Assembly (NCBI RefSeq): GCF_004363775.1
Contig: NZ_SNZE01000007.1
Location: 48,251 to 112,250, forward strand
Length of the DNA: 64,000 bases
Direction: 5' to 3'
DNA from: Hydromonas duriensis
Lineage (GTDB): Bacteria > Pseudomonadota > Gammaproteobacteria > Burkholderiales > Burkholderiaceae
Under the pieces are notes generated by a model that was given only the letters and a program-made list of their open reading frames with translations, was not told where the DNA came from and did no database searches. The position numbers were made by a program, and so were the translations under genes. Shown here one piece after another: positions 8,465 through 17,024 of this stretch. Position 1 is the first letter of the stretch, and every line of letters begins with the position of its first letter.

Positions 8465-9346
8465 ATGAAAAAGGCAAATGTGTGGCTTTGGGGTAAATGG
8501 GCAATAGCCGTGGTGACCGTAACGGCACTGTCGGCGTGCGTTGAAATCAAATCTGATGCGAAAATTGCGAGTGATAGCAAGGTGTCATTTAGCACCACGT
8601 ATGATATGAGTAAAATTTTACCGACCCTACAACAAATAAGTAAGGACGGTGCAGAGGTTGCAAAGAATTTAAGTTGCGACAAAATGAATGAAAAACTGAC
8701 CAAAGAGCTCAAGTGTAAAGACCTTGCTCCAGGTAAATTTGTCGTTTCAGGTGAGTTCACGGGTGATGCTGCTCATGGCATCAATGTGGATAAAGATAAA
8801 AATCAAATGTCTGTTGATGCCGTGCAATTGTTTAAAACGATTGCTGATTTGAATCCAGCTAAAAATGAAACGACAGAAGCCGACGCAGCCAGTATGGTGT
8901 TGCAGCGAGGTTTAGTGCCTGTAGCGGCTGATCAAGCGGCGACATATAAGCAAATGGGAATGGTGCTGGCTATGAATGTCACCATGCCTGCGGATGTGTT
9001 GACAATTGATGGGGTGGCTGCCAAGGACATTAAAGAGAATACAGTTGCTATTAATTTTATTGATGTCGCGGGAAAGGATACTTATCTCATCACCAGTAAA
9101 TTAACAAAGAGTCGTTTTATTTTTAAGATAATCTTCATTTTGTTATCTATCGCCCTGTTGGTTGGTGCGGTGTTGTATTTGGTCAAGCGTAATAAAGCGC
9201 ATAACCCAATTGCGCCTGCACCGAGCACACCTGCTGCGACAAATAATATGATGGACGCGGCTCCAGCATCCCCTGAAAACGCCGAACAAAACAAGGTGGA
9301 TGACTCGAAAAACGAGGTTGTGGACAAAGAGCCTCCCAAAGCATAA
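8465..9346 (+). CDS. Uncharacterised lipoprotein with C-terminal membrane helix
   Basis: A 293-residue protein I cannot assign to a function. It begins with a long signal and lipobox (VTALSAC, Cys25), then a soluble domain of about 180 residues beginning VEIKSDAKIASDSKVSFSTT. A strong transmembrane helix follows near residues 218-238 (FIFKIIFILLSIALLVGAVL), then a basic stop (VKRNK) and a low-complexity Pro/Ala/Glu tail. Lipid anchor plus C-terminal helix recalls the LppM-type architecture of actinobacteria, but that is only a topological resemblance. It shares a transcript with the TusA-like gene. Confidence 0.8.
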   Translation: MKKANVWLWGKWAIAVVTVTALSACVEIKSDAKIASDSKVSFSTTYDMSKILPTLQQISKDGAEVAKNLSCDKMNEKLTKELKCKDLAPGKFVVSGEFTGDAAHGINVDKDKNQMSVDAVQLFKTIADLNPAKNETTEADAASMVLQRGLVPVAADQAATYKQMGMVLAMNVTMPADVLTIDGVAAKDIKENTVAINFIDVAGKDTYLITSKLTKSRFIFKIIFILLSIALLVGAVLYLVKRNKAHNPIAPAPSTPAATNNMMDAAPASPENAEQNKVDDSKNEVVDKEPPKA

Positions 9347-9359
9347 CAAAGTAAAACAT

Positions 9360-9397
9360 AATCCGCTCAAATCCGAAAGGTAATGAGCGGATTTTTA
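9360..9397 (+). terminator. Rho-independent terminator
   Basis: A 10-bp perfect stem (AATCCGCTCA at 9360-9369, TGAGCGGATT at 9384-9393) followed by TTTAT. It ends the TusA-lipoprotein transcript. An in-frame ATG at 9383 for the next gene would lie inside this stem, which argues for the later start at 9410. Confidence 0.85.
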
Positions 9398-9409
9398 TTG
9401 GAGTTGAAC

Positions 9410-10303
9410 ATGCCAGAATGGCTTAAGCAAGAGGTGTTGTATCAGTACAGCGTGCCTTTTTTTGTGTTGTTTATTGCAGCAGAAGTGATATTTTCAAGTG
9501 CCATGCAGTTGAGGCTGTATCAGACCAAGGACACGTTGACCAGTGTGGTTTTTGCTCTGTGCAATATCAGTTTAGACATGCTGATGAAACTGGTGTCTTT
9601 TGGCGTGTTGACTTGGGCATATTCGCACCGTGTTTTTGAAATGAGCAACCCGTGGTTGTACTGGGGACTGTTAGTGTTGCTGCAAGACTTTGCTTATTAT
9701 GTGCAACACTACATGGACCATCGGGTTCGCCTGCTCTGGGCTGTGCATGTCACGCATCATAACTCGATGTACTTTAATTTGAGTACGGGCTTTCGCTCAT
9801 CGGTGTTCCAGCCTTTATACCGCTTCGTATATTTTGTTCCAATCGCTTTGCTGGGCTTTACCCCCTTGCACATCATGTTCGTGTATGCTGCGACGCAAAT
9901 TTATGGCAATTTAATTCATACCCGTGTGGTTGATAAAATGGGTTTTTTAGAAAAAATATTGGTAACGCCCTCGCATCACCGTGTACATCACGCTTCAAAC
10001 GTACCGTATTTGGATAAAAATATGGGCATGTTGTTTATTTTTTGGGATAAAGCTTTTGGGACATTTACCCCTGAAGGGACAGATGTTCAACCGATTCACT
10101 ACGGTTTGGTACATGATGTGGAAAAACGCTATGTAGCCAATTTGATTTTTCATGAGTTCAAGTCCATTGTGCAAGATGTGAGACAAGCCAATTTAACCTG
10201 GTATCAGCGCGCAAAATATATTTTTGGCCCACCAGGCTGGAGTCATGATGGACATAAACAAACCAGCAAACAGATGCAAGCGCAATGGTTGGCGCGGTTG
10301 TGA
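9410..10303 (+). CDS. Sterol desaturase / fatty acid hydroxylase superfamily membrane enzyme
   Basis: A 297-residue integral membrane protein with the histidine clusters that bind the di-iron centre of this superfamily: HYMDH near residue 102, HVTHHNS about 15 residues on, and HHRVHH near residue 195. Several hydrophobic helices precede and separate the clusters. Members hydroxylate, desaturate or cleave alkyl chains of lipids, with O2. The bacterial substrate is unknown. The start at 9410 is chosen for GGAG at 9400-9403 and because an upstream ATG at 9383 is inside the terminator of the previous operon. About 200 untranslated bases follow before rhlE. Confidence 0.88.
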   Translation: MPEWLKQEVLYQYSVPFFVLFIAAEVIFSSAMQLRLYQTKDTLTSVVFALCNISLDMLMKLVSFGVLTWAYSHRVFEMSNPWLYWGLLVLLQDFAYYVQHYMDHRVRLLWAVHVTHHNSMYFNLSTGFRSSVFQPLYRFVYFVPIALLGFTPLHIMFVYAATQIYGNLIHTRVVDKMGFLEKILVTPSHHRVHHASNVPYLDKNMGMLFIFWDKAFGTFTPEGTDVQPIHYGLVHDVEKRYVANLIFHEFKSIVQDVRQANLTWYQRAKYIFGPPGWSHDGHKQTSKQMQAQWLARL

Positions 10304-10503
10304 GCATTATTCTGTTACAATGATAGACTTGATGCTAGATTCAGTCCCCGCATCATTTCAAACTTAGTAACACCTCACTGCTCGTGACTGACAATGTGTT
10401 TCACATGGCGGGCATCTCAAACTGAAAGAAATACAGCACTGATGCTGTTGTTGAGACAGGTGATGAACCTGTCTTCATTCATTACAATATTTTAAAGAAC
10501 ACA
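10304..10503 (+). promoter_or_regulatory. Leader region of rhlE with putative promoter and hairpin
   Basis: No gene is seen. TACAAT at 10316-10321 could be a -10 box without a good -35. A perfect 8-bp stem with a 5-base loop lies at 10454-10474 (AGACAGGT with ACCTGTCT) about 30 bases before the rhlE start and is not followed by a T-run. If transcription starts near 10328, the leader would be roughly 175 nt, unusually long. Leaders of this kind control some cold-inducible DEAD-box helicase genes. That link is inference. Confidence 0.35.
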
Positions 10504-11886
10504 ATGAAATTTAAAGAACTCGGCCTTGCCGATACCATCGTGCGCGCCATCACCGAGCATGGCTATGATTCGCCCACACCGATTCAGGCGCAAGCCATTC
10601 CCGCAGTGCTTGCAGGTGGTGACTTATTGGCGGGCGCACAAACAGGCACAGGTAAAACAGCAGGTTTTGTTTTGCCATTATTGCAGAAGCTCTCAACCAC
10701 TATCTCTGGTAAAAGTCAAAAACCTCGGGCGCTTATTTTGGCTCCCACCCGCGAGCTTGCTGCGCAAGTATTCGAAAATGTAGAAGTTTATGGCAAATAT
10801 CTACCATTAAAAAGTATGGTCATGTTCGGTGGGGTTGGACTCAATCCACAAATCGCACAACTTAAAAAAGGCGTGGATATTTTAGTTGCGACACCTGGCC
10901 GCTTAATTGACCACCACAACCAAGGTCATATTGACTTATCAAAAATCGAAATTTTAGTGCTTGATGAGGCTGATCGTATGTTGGATATGGGCTTTATCCA
11001 TGATATCAAGCGTATTTTGAAGATGTTGCCTAGCAAACGTCAAAATCTATTGTTTTCAGCGACATTCTCAGATGAAATTAAAGCGCTGGCTGACAATTTG
11101 CTTGATAAGCCTGCCATGATTGAGGTGGCGCGACGAAACTCTACGGTTGAGGTGATTGCACAAACGGTTTACCCTGTTGACCGTGATAAAAAGCGTCAGG
11201 TACTTGAACATTTAATTAAAACCAATAATTGGTTTCAGGTCTTGGTGTTTACCCGTACCAAACACGGCGCGAATCGATTGGCTGAACAGCTTGATAAAAG
11301 CGGCATTAGTGCAATGGCGATTCATGGAAACAAAAGTCAAAGCGCACGCACCAAGGCTTTGAGCGAGTTTAAAGACAATAAACTACAGGTGTTGGTTGCC
11401 ACAGATATTGCAGCACGGGGTATTGATATTGACCAGCTGCCTCATGTGGTTAATTTTGATTTACCCAATGTTCCAGAAGATTATGTGCATCGGATTGGTC
11501 GAACAGGGCGCGCGGGTGCTACAGGTGAAGCCGTTTCATTGGTGTGTGTTGATGAGTTGAAGCTGCTCAAAGACATCGAAAAACTGATTAAACGAGAATT
11601 GCCACGCCAAGTGATTGCAGGTTTTGAACCTGATTTAACGGTCAAACCTGAACCGTTGCAGAAGCCGCGTCAAGGGCGAGGTGGCCAAGCGCATAATGCG
11701 CCTAAACCCGCAGTCAAGTCTCAATCAAAAGACTTGACTGCCTGTAATACTCACTCGGCTCATAAAACGACAGCTCGACCCAAGGCGGCTGGCGGAGGTG
11801 GCTTCAATGCATCTGGGCAGCGTCATCATAGCAACGGCAATGGAAAAACATCTGCACCGCGCCGCTCAGGAGGGCGTGGTCATTAA
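10504..11886 (+). CDS. rhlE: DEAD-box ATP-dependent RNA helicase, RhlE type
   Basis: A 460-residue RNA helicase. Ordered motifs: Q motif [14 protein letters not shown], Walker [31 protein letters not shown] in [16 protein letters not shown], then [11 protein letters not shown] and [10 protein letters not shown]. The core ends near residue 375. A basic tail rich in Gly, Arg, Ser and His follows (ending [10 protein letters not shown]) and probably binds RNA. RhlE proteins help ribosome assembly and RNA turnover, especially in the cold. The ATG at 10504 has only a weak ribosome site, which may relate to the long leader. A perfect palindrome ends the gene at 11932. Confidence 0.93.
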   Translation: MKFKELGLADTIVRAITEHGYDSPTPIQAQAIPAVLAGGDLLAGAQTGTGKTAGFVLPLLQKLSTTISGKSQKPRALILAPTRELAAQVFENVEVYGKYLPLKSMVMFGGVGLNPQIAQLKKGVDILVATPGRLIDHHNQGHIDLSKIEILVLDEADRMLDMGFIHDIKRILKMLPSKRQNLLFSATFSDEIKALADNLLDKPAMIEVARRNSTVEVIAQTVYPVDRDKKRQVLEHLIKTNNWFQVLVFTRTKHGANRLAEQLDKSGISAMAIHGNKSQSARTKALSEFKDNKLQVLVATDIAARGIDIDQLPHVVNFDLPNVPEDYVHRIGRTGRAGATGEAVSLVCVDELKLLKDIEKLIKRELPRQVIAGFEPDLTVKPEPLQKPRQGRGGQAHNAPKPAVKSQSKDLTACNTHSAHKTTARPKAAGGGGFNASGQRHHSNGNGKTSAPRRSGGRGH

Positions 11887-11931
11887 AACGGTGAATAAAT
11901 TTTTTTTGTCACCTTATTTATCTTAAAACGA

Positions 11932-11957
11932 ACAATGCAGCCATATGGCTGCATTGT
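11932..11957. terminator. Bidirectional hairpin between rhlE and pit
   Basis: A perfect 26-base palindrome (13-bp arms: ACAATGCAGCCAT and its complement) between convergent genes. T-tracts are short on both sides (GTTGTTT on plus; CGTTTT on minus), so it is a moderate terminator for both. Confidence 0.6.
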
Positions 11958-12006
11958 GTTGTTTACATCTGTATTTTTAAACCAAATACTTACTTTTTGT
12001 CACTAC

Positions 12007-13014
12007 TTAAAACAACTTTGTTCCAATCCACCAAGACACCGCAGCGATAAATGCTGAAGCTGGAATGGTGAGAATCCATGCCCAAACGATATTACCTGCT
12101 AAACCCCAACGGACAGAAGAGAAGCGGTGAGTTGAACCGACACCTACAATCGCGCCTGTAATGGTGTGAGTGGTCGATACAGGTACGCCCATTGCGGTCG
12201 CTGTAAATAAAGTGACAGCACCCGCTGTTTCAGCACAAAATCCACCAACAGGTTTGAGCTTGGTTAGTTTTTGCCCCATGGTTTTGACGATGCGCCAACC
12301 ACCAAACAGCGTACCTAAAGCAATGGCACTAAAACATGTGTAGCCAACCCAAGATGGCAAGGCGTCATTTTGACCGATAATGCCACTTGCAATGAGTAAC
12401 AACCAGATGATACCCATGGTTTTTTGTGCATCATTACCGCCATGCCCTAAGCTGTAAGCCGCTGCTGAAACCAATTGTAAACGACGGAACCAGCGGTCAA
12501 CACGCGCAGGAGAGCTGCGGTAAAACAGCCATGACACGAGTAACATCAAAAGGGAACCAAGTAAAAAGCCCATTGCTGGAGCAATAAATATGAACAAAAC
12601 TGTTTGAATGATTTTTTCACTTAATAACGCACCCACACCAGCTTTTGCGACCGCGGCGCCAATTAAACCACCCATCAAAGCGTGTGATGATGAAGATGGA
12701 ATGCCAAAGTACCACGTCACCACATTCCATATAATCGCACCTGCCAGTGCACCAAAAATAACGTACTGGTCTACAACTGAACCGACAATAATGCCTTTAC
12801 CGATGGAGGCAGCCACGGTGTGCGGCAACACATAAAACGCGATGAAGTTAAATGCCGCGGCCATCAAAACCGCGTGTTGTGGCTTCAGAACGCCCGTAGA
12901 AACGACGGTGGCGATTGAGTTCGCCGAGTCGTGAAAACCATTCATGAAGTCAAAAATCAAAGCAAGGATGACCAAAATAATCACCACATTCATGCTGATT
13001 TGCAAAGTTCCCAT
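12007..13014 (-). CDS. pit: Low-affinity inorganic phosphate transporter, PiT family
   Basis: A 335-residue inner-membrane symporter for phosphate. Both halves of the internal repeat carry the PiT signature: FDFMNGFHDSANSIATVVST near the N-terminus and AYSLGHGGNDAQKTMGI in the middle. GVPVSTTHTITGAIVG near the C-terminus is also characteristic. About ten hydrophobic helices are visible. It lies 45 bases downstream of a DUF47 gene; this DUF47-pit pair is widespread, and the DUF47 (PhoU-like) protein is thought to control the transporter. No clear Pho box was found upstream of the pair. Confidence 0.95.
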   Translation of the reverse strand: MGTLQISMNVVIILVILALIFDFMNGFHDSANSIATVVSTGVLKPQHAVLMAAAFNFIAFYVLPHTVAASIGKGIIVGSVVDQYVIFGALAGAIIWNVVTWYFGIPSSSSHALMGGLIGAAVAKAGVGALLSEKIIQTVLFIFIAPAMGFLLGSLLMLLVSWLFYRSSPARVDRWFRRLQLVSAAAYSLGHGGNDAQKTMGIIWLLLIASGIIGQNDALPSWVGYTCFSAIALGTLFGGWRIVKTMGQKLTKLKPVGGFCAETAGAVTLFTATAMGVPVSTTHTITGAIVGVGSTHRFSSVRWGLAGNIVWAWILTIPASAFIAAVSWWIGTKLF

Positions 13015-13059
13015 AATTAACGCCTGTAAAATTGAATATTGATGTTAACTACTTGAGAA

Positions 13060-13686
13060 TTAAGCATTTTCAACCACAATGCCTTGAATGATGTTGGCCA
13101 CATCTTCGCATTTATCGGTGATTGATTCGAGCAATTCATACACGGCTTTGTATTTAATCAGAGCCTTAACGTCCTCTTCTTCGCGGAATAGTTTTGACAT
13201 GGCACTGCGCAAAATGCGGTCGCCGTCAGACTCAAGACGTTCTACTTCAGACAAAATTTTGAGCATCGCACCTGCATTTTTCATGTTCTCGAGTAAAGCA
13301 ACTGCTGAGCGTACGCGCTCACAGCATGCGACACCGATGGCGGCTAATTGTTTGGCTTCTTCTGTGCTATTGGTCACATAGTACAGAGATACTGTTTCAG
13401 CAACATCTTCCATCAAGTCAATCACGTCATCCATTGTCGTGGTCAATTTGAGCATGTCGTCACGGTCAAGCGGGGTGATGAATGTTTTGTGTAGCAAGTC
13501 TACTGTTTCGTAAGTGATGCGATCAGCACGTTTTTCATTTTCTTTAATGGCTGTCATGTGACGTTCAGCGTTACCCAAGTCGTTGAATAAATTGACAACT
13601 TCTTTTGAAGTGGTGACCAATAATTCAGCGTGTTGGTTAAACAAATCAAAAAATTTGCCTTCTTTGGGCATGAGTCGATTGAACAT
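13060..13686 (-). CDS. DUF47 (PhoU-like) phosphate transport regulator
   Basis: A 208-residue all-helical cytoplasmic protein of the DUF47/PhoU-like family, recognised by the start MFNRLMPKEGKFFDLFNQHAE, the metal-binding-like repeats (ERRADRI-type ENEKRADRITYE and RLESDGDRILRS) and ITPLDRDDMLKL. Members bind metal clusters and modulate a neighbouring Pit transporter, which here follows in the same direction. The start at 13686 has AAAGGA upstream. The region 13687-13835 between this gene and pyrF contains its promoter; a candidate AT-rich segment is present but no box is convincing. Confidence 0.92.
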   Translation of the reverse strand: MFNRLMPKEGKFFDLFNQHAELLVTTSKEVVNLFNDLGNAERHMTAIKENEKRADRITYETVDLLHKTFITPLDRDDMLKLTTTMDDVIDLMEDVAETVSLYYVTNSTEEAKQLAAIGVACCERVRSAVALLENMKNAGAMLKILSEVERLESDGDRILRSAMSKLFREEEDVKALIKYKAVYELLESITDKCEDVANIIQGIVVENA

Positions 13687-13835
13687 GATGCGTCCTTTGT
13701 ATATGGGCGAAAATTAAAATGATGTCAGTAAAATCCTGAACCGCAATATTTTACTACACTATTATTACAAAATGATGAAATGGTCATGAAGCATACGGTG
13801 AAAAAGGGCTTTTACGCTCACACACGTGATAGGGC

Positions 13836-14681
13836 TTACTTAAGACGATTTATCTCAATTGTCGTTTCTTGGGCGGCTTGTGCAGCGGCTTGTGCAAAAT
13901 GCTCGTCATTTGAGGCATAAATAATTGCTCGAGATGAGTTAATCATTACACCCGTTCCACGGGCGTTTAAGCCAGCCGCTAGAGTTGCGGCAAGGTCTCC
14001 GCCTTGTGCGCCGATACCGGGAATGAGTAAAGGCATATCGCCCACAATATCGCGTACCTGTTTAATTTCATTTGGAAAGGTTGCACCGACGACGAGGGCG
14101 CATTGACCCGTTGCGTTCCATTGGTTTGCGACCAAATGCGCGACGTGTTGATACAAGGGTTTGCTTTGGCCGTTGATGTCAACATTCAGAAATTGTAAAT
14201 CACTGCCACCAGGGTTGGAGGTACGGCACAGCACAATGACACCTTTGTCGCTATATGCCAAATAAGGTTCAACTGAATCGAACCCCATGTATGGATTGAC
14301 AGTGACGGCATCTGCTTTAAAACGCTCAAAGGCTTCTATGGCGTATTGCGCGGCGGTGCTGCCAATGTCGCCGCGTTTGGCATCTAGGATGACGGGAATA
14401 TGAGGATGGTGTTTATGGCTGTATGCGATGAGTTCTTGTAGTGCATCTTCCGCATGGTGAGCAGAAAAATAAGCGATTTGTGGTTTGAAACTGCAGGCGT
14501 AGGGTGCAGTTGCGTCAATGATGGCTTGACCAAACTCGAAGAATGCACGTTCAGCGGGCATGTCGCGTAGTGGAGCGGGCATTTTAGTTATATCGGGGTC
14601 GATGCCGACGCAGAGCAGGCTGTTTTGAGTGTGCCAAGCATTATGGAGTTGGTCGATGAAGTTTGGGCGAGTTGTGTTCAT
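13836..14681 (-). CDS. pyrF: Orotidine 5'-phosphate decarboxylase (type 2)
   Basis: A 281-residue enzyme for the last step of UMP synthesis, orotidine 5'-phosphate to UMP plus CO2. The active-site segment [18 protein letters not shown] contains the DxKxxD lysine and aspartates of the family. [14 protein letters not shown] at the N-terminus and [15 protein letters not shown] are typical of the longer type 2 enzymes found in Burkholderiales, mycobacteria and others. PGIGAQGGD near residue 225 is the phosphate-binding segment. It stands alone between a DUF47 gene and an M48 peptidase. Confidence 0.95.
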   Translation of the reverse strand: MNTTRPNFIDQLHNAWHTQNSLLCVGIDPDITKMPAPLRDMPAERAFFEFGQAIIDATAPYACSFKPQIAYFSAHHAEDALQELIAYSHKHHPHIPVILDAKRGDIGSTAAQYAIEAFERFKADAVTVNPYMGFDSVEPYLAYSDKGVIVLCRTSNPGGSDLQFLNVDINGQSKPLYQHVAHLVANQWNATGQCALVVGATFPNEIKQVRDIVGDMPLLIPGIGAQGGDLAATLAAGLNARGTGVMINSSRAIIYASNDEHFAQAAAQAAQETTIEINRLK

Positions 14682-14734
14682 GATTAGTGTTATTCGATGG
14701 AGTCGTTGGTGTTTTGATGTTTGTTTTTTGTTGA

Positions 14735-15820
14735 TTAGTTTGTATTTGCTGCTTGGCGAAAGTTCGCAATGCGTTCTTGCGTGGGCGGATGGTCGTCAAA
14801 TAAATTGCCTATATTTAAACTTTTGTTTGGTTTGGCCGCGGCTGTGGGTTGTGTATTGGTGTCGGCCGATTCATTTGGATTGGCTTTTTTAGATAGTTCA
14901 CTATCCAAAATAACGAAAAAATCGGCCAATTCGGCGGGGGACATTTGGTTGATTTTCATCATATAAATTGCATAGTTGTCAGCGTCGCGCTCAAAATCGC
15001 GCGAGTATTTACCTGAAAGAAGAGTGGCGGCTCCAAAATTGGCGATTGTGTTGCCATAGTCGCCTAACCAGTTGGCGATGGCAAAACTGACAATGCTGCT
15101 TTGTATGATATTGCGCATGCTGTGGCGGTGAGCAACGTGACCGAGTTCATGGGCAAGTACGCCCATGGTTTGGTCATCGTTGGTTGTGATGTTTACCAAT
15201 TCATCCAACAACACCACATCGCCAGAGGGTAGGGCGAAGGCGTTGGGGCCTGTGTCGGGCGAGCTGAAAAAATGCAGGGTGAATGGAATATCAGTATCTG
15301 GTTTTTTAAGCGCATTAAATTTGTTCAGTAACTCCGCTTGACGGGCTTTTGACAGTTTGGATGGAAGCAAATCGCCATCGCTTTCCATTTGTGCCAAGGC
15401 TTCTTTGCTGATGTCGTCGAGAATATGGCTGGGTAAGCGAGTTGAAATGTAGTTCGCAGCGGCGGGGAGGGCAAAAACATATAGGCTTGCGATTAGTCCT
15501 ATAAAAACCAAAAAACTACCAAGGAGAAAACCCCAGCTGCGGTAATGGCGGTCAAACCAGCGCATGTTTTTAAGATGCGGTGTGTTTAGAGCGTCGAGTA
15601 TGCGTTCGGCATCGGCATTGTCGTGAAACTCCAATGCCATATTGTTTGGCAAGTGAATGAAACGTCGACCATTGGGCGTGGAAAGGGTCGGGTTAATGTC
15701 TGTCGAGTGAATGGTAAACATCTGCTCGTTAGCGTGGATGATGAGTTGACCATTGATGACAGAGAGTTGTGCTTGATGAGCAAGTGCGGATGTACCGTCA
15801 TAAAATTCAATACGTGCCAT
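14735..15820 (-). CDS. Membrane M48 family metallopeptidase
   Basis: A 361-residue zinc peptidase anchored in the inner membrane. The N-terminal 85 residues form a small domain ([16 protein letters not shown]) followed by one membrane helix ([20 protein letters not shown]). The M48 domain carries [10 protein letters not shown] near residue 224 and a downstream FERDADNYA that supplies the third zinc ligand. The start at 15820 is chosen for GGATGG upstream; an ATG at 15832 (four residues longer) overlaps the stop of the DUF898 gene. Either way the two genes are translationally coupled, a pairing I recall from other Burkholderiales. Confidence 0.9.
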   Translation of the reverse strand: MARIEFYDGTSALAHQAQLSVINGQLIIHANEQMFTIHSTDINPTLSTPNGRRFIHLPNNMALEFHDNADAERILDALNTPHLKNMRWFDRHYRSWGFLLGSFLVFIGLIASLYVFALPAAANYISTRLPSHILDDISKEALAQMESDGDLLPSKLSKARQAELLNKFNALKKPDTDIPFTLHFFSSPDTGPNAFALPSGDVVLLDELVNITTNDDQTMGVLAHELGHVAHRHSMRNIIQSSIVSFAIANWLGDYGNTIANFGAATLLSGKYSRDFERDADNYAIYMMKINQMSPAELADFFVILDSELSKKANPNESADTNTQPTAAAKPNKSLNIGNLFDDHPPTQERIANFRQAANTN

Positions 15821-15825
15821 AATTT

Positions 15826-17001
15826 TTACCATCCAATGTCAATGTCAAACATGTCAGCGACTTCAGCCGAACGGGTTGTGTCTTCGTCTAAAATGGCTTG
15901 CATCACGTCAAAATCATGAGAGGGGATGACGCTAATGCTTTCGATGCGATGTTTTGTGATAATCATGTGTGCAAATGGAATGAATATCCCTAATGTTGCA
16001 ATGCTGGCTAAAAAGCAGCCGATGCGAATTAAATATAAGCGAGGAATGGATAAGTCACATGAAAATCGCGTTGGGCCAATATTGATGTGATTCCATGATT
16101 CTTTATAAATCATATCTTGTGTCAGAAGGTGAGCCACCATATACACCGCATAAATAAACAATGCATATAAGCCTACAAAAATAAAGTAAATATTTTCATT
16201 CTCATTGTTGATTCCCTCAGCAATTTTCTCTATAGCAGATGTTGCTGAAAAGAAAACTGCAATACCGACACCAGCTAAAATTAAAATTGTAGTGATGAAG
16301 CTTAAGATGTATATGCGAAAAAAAGCGCCTGTTGAGCTGCTAAAGTTAAATGAGTTATGCCCCCAATTGGAGTTGTTCACACGATAGCGGCGCAAGCGGT
16401 ATACGGTGTAGGGAAAAGCAAAACCCAACGTAAACAGCAGTAGCAAAATATTGGTGACATAAATGCCGTAAATGCGTTTAGAGGTGCCCGTGAATTTAAA
16501 GCGAATATTCCGATAGCTCGTGTTTCGAGTATAGAACCGAATGCTTGAGCGATACAACCAAGGAAACATCAGAATAAGACATAAAGTGAAAGTTCCCGTG
16601 AGCTCAGTGCTTATCCAATTCATGCTGTTGGAAAGCATAATCAAGCCGATGCCAATGATGCGGCCTATTAAGATTTTTTGAGCCTCGCCATGGAAACCAA
16701 AAGCATAGCCCGCTAATTGGGTATTTTGATGCACGTATTGCAGTCGTCGGACTTTGGCCCATGCCGAATAAATACCCAACGTGGCAATGGTAAAAATCCA
16801 GTTGATGAGCCATAAAGACAAGTAATCTCGTCCTCGGCCTGAAAAAGTAAAGCGCAATGGCTTAACGGGTTGGTCACTCTGCCAATCGTCTGGTTTACCA
16901 TCCAAAGCCTTGTGTAAAGTGCTTATGGGTTCAGAGGCATATTCGGTTGATGCCTCGGTTGCTGGGGCGTTTGCAGAGGTTGTTTCTGTTGTTGAATGCA
17001 T
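15826..17001 (-). CDS. DUF898 (YjgN-like) inner membrane protein
   Basis: A 391-residue polytopic membrane protein of the YjgN/DUF898 family: PLRFTFSGRGRDYLSLWLIN begins the domain, followed by ATLGIYSAWAKVRRLQYV, a motif repeated later in a related form (LGFAFPYTVYRLRRYRV). The first 45 residues are polar and low complexity. The role of the family is not established. Its stop overlaps or abuts the start of the M48 peptidase, implying a shared job, perhaps with YjgN as membrane partner or substrate. A patatin gene lies upstream on the same strand, separated by 23 bases, so the run 20083 to 14735 may be a single transcript. Confidence 0.88.
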   Translation of the reverse strand: MHSTTETTSANAPATEASTEYASEPISTLHKALDGKPDDWQSDQPVKPLRFTFSGRGRDYLSLWLINWIFTIATLGIYSAWAKVRRLQYVHQNTQLAGYAFGFHGEAQKILIGRIIGIGLIMLSNSMNWISTELTGTFTLCLILMFPWLYRSSIRFYTRNTSYRNIRFKFTGTSKRIYGIYVTNILLLLFTLGFAFPYTVYRLRRYRVNNSNWGHNSFNFSSSTGAFFRIYILSFITTILILAGVGIAVFFSATSAIEKIAEGINNENENIYFIFVGLYALFIYAVYMVAHLLTQDMIYKESWNHINIGPTRFSCDLSIPRLYLIRIGCFLASIATLGIFIPFAHMIITKHRIESISVIPSHDFDVMQAILDEDTTRSAEVADMFDIDIGW

Positions 17002-17024
17002 ATTAATTTCAAATTTATTTGATT

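Noticed and set aside
8233..8760. Minus-strand open frame of 175 codons across the TusA-like and lipoprotein genes
   Set aside because: It spans two convincing plus-strand genes and the gap between them, with no recognisable features.
9383..9409. Upstream ATG for the sterol desaturase-like gene
   Set aside because: Lies inside the stem of the preceding terminator; the ATG at 9410 has a proper ribosome site.
13687..13835. Possible Pho box upstream of DUF47-pit
   Set aside because: A CATGACC...TTCATCA segment is only vaguely similar to the PhoB consensus, so it was not annotated.
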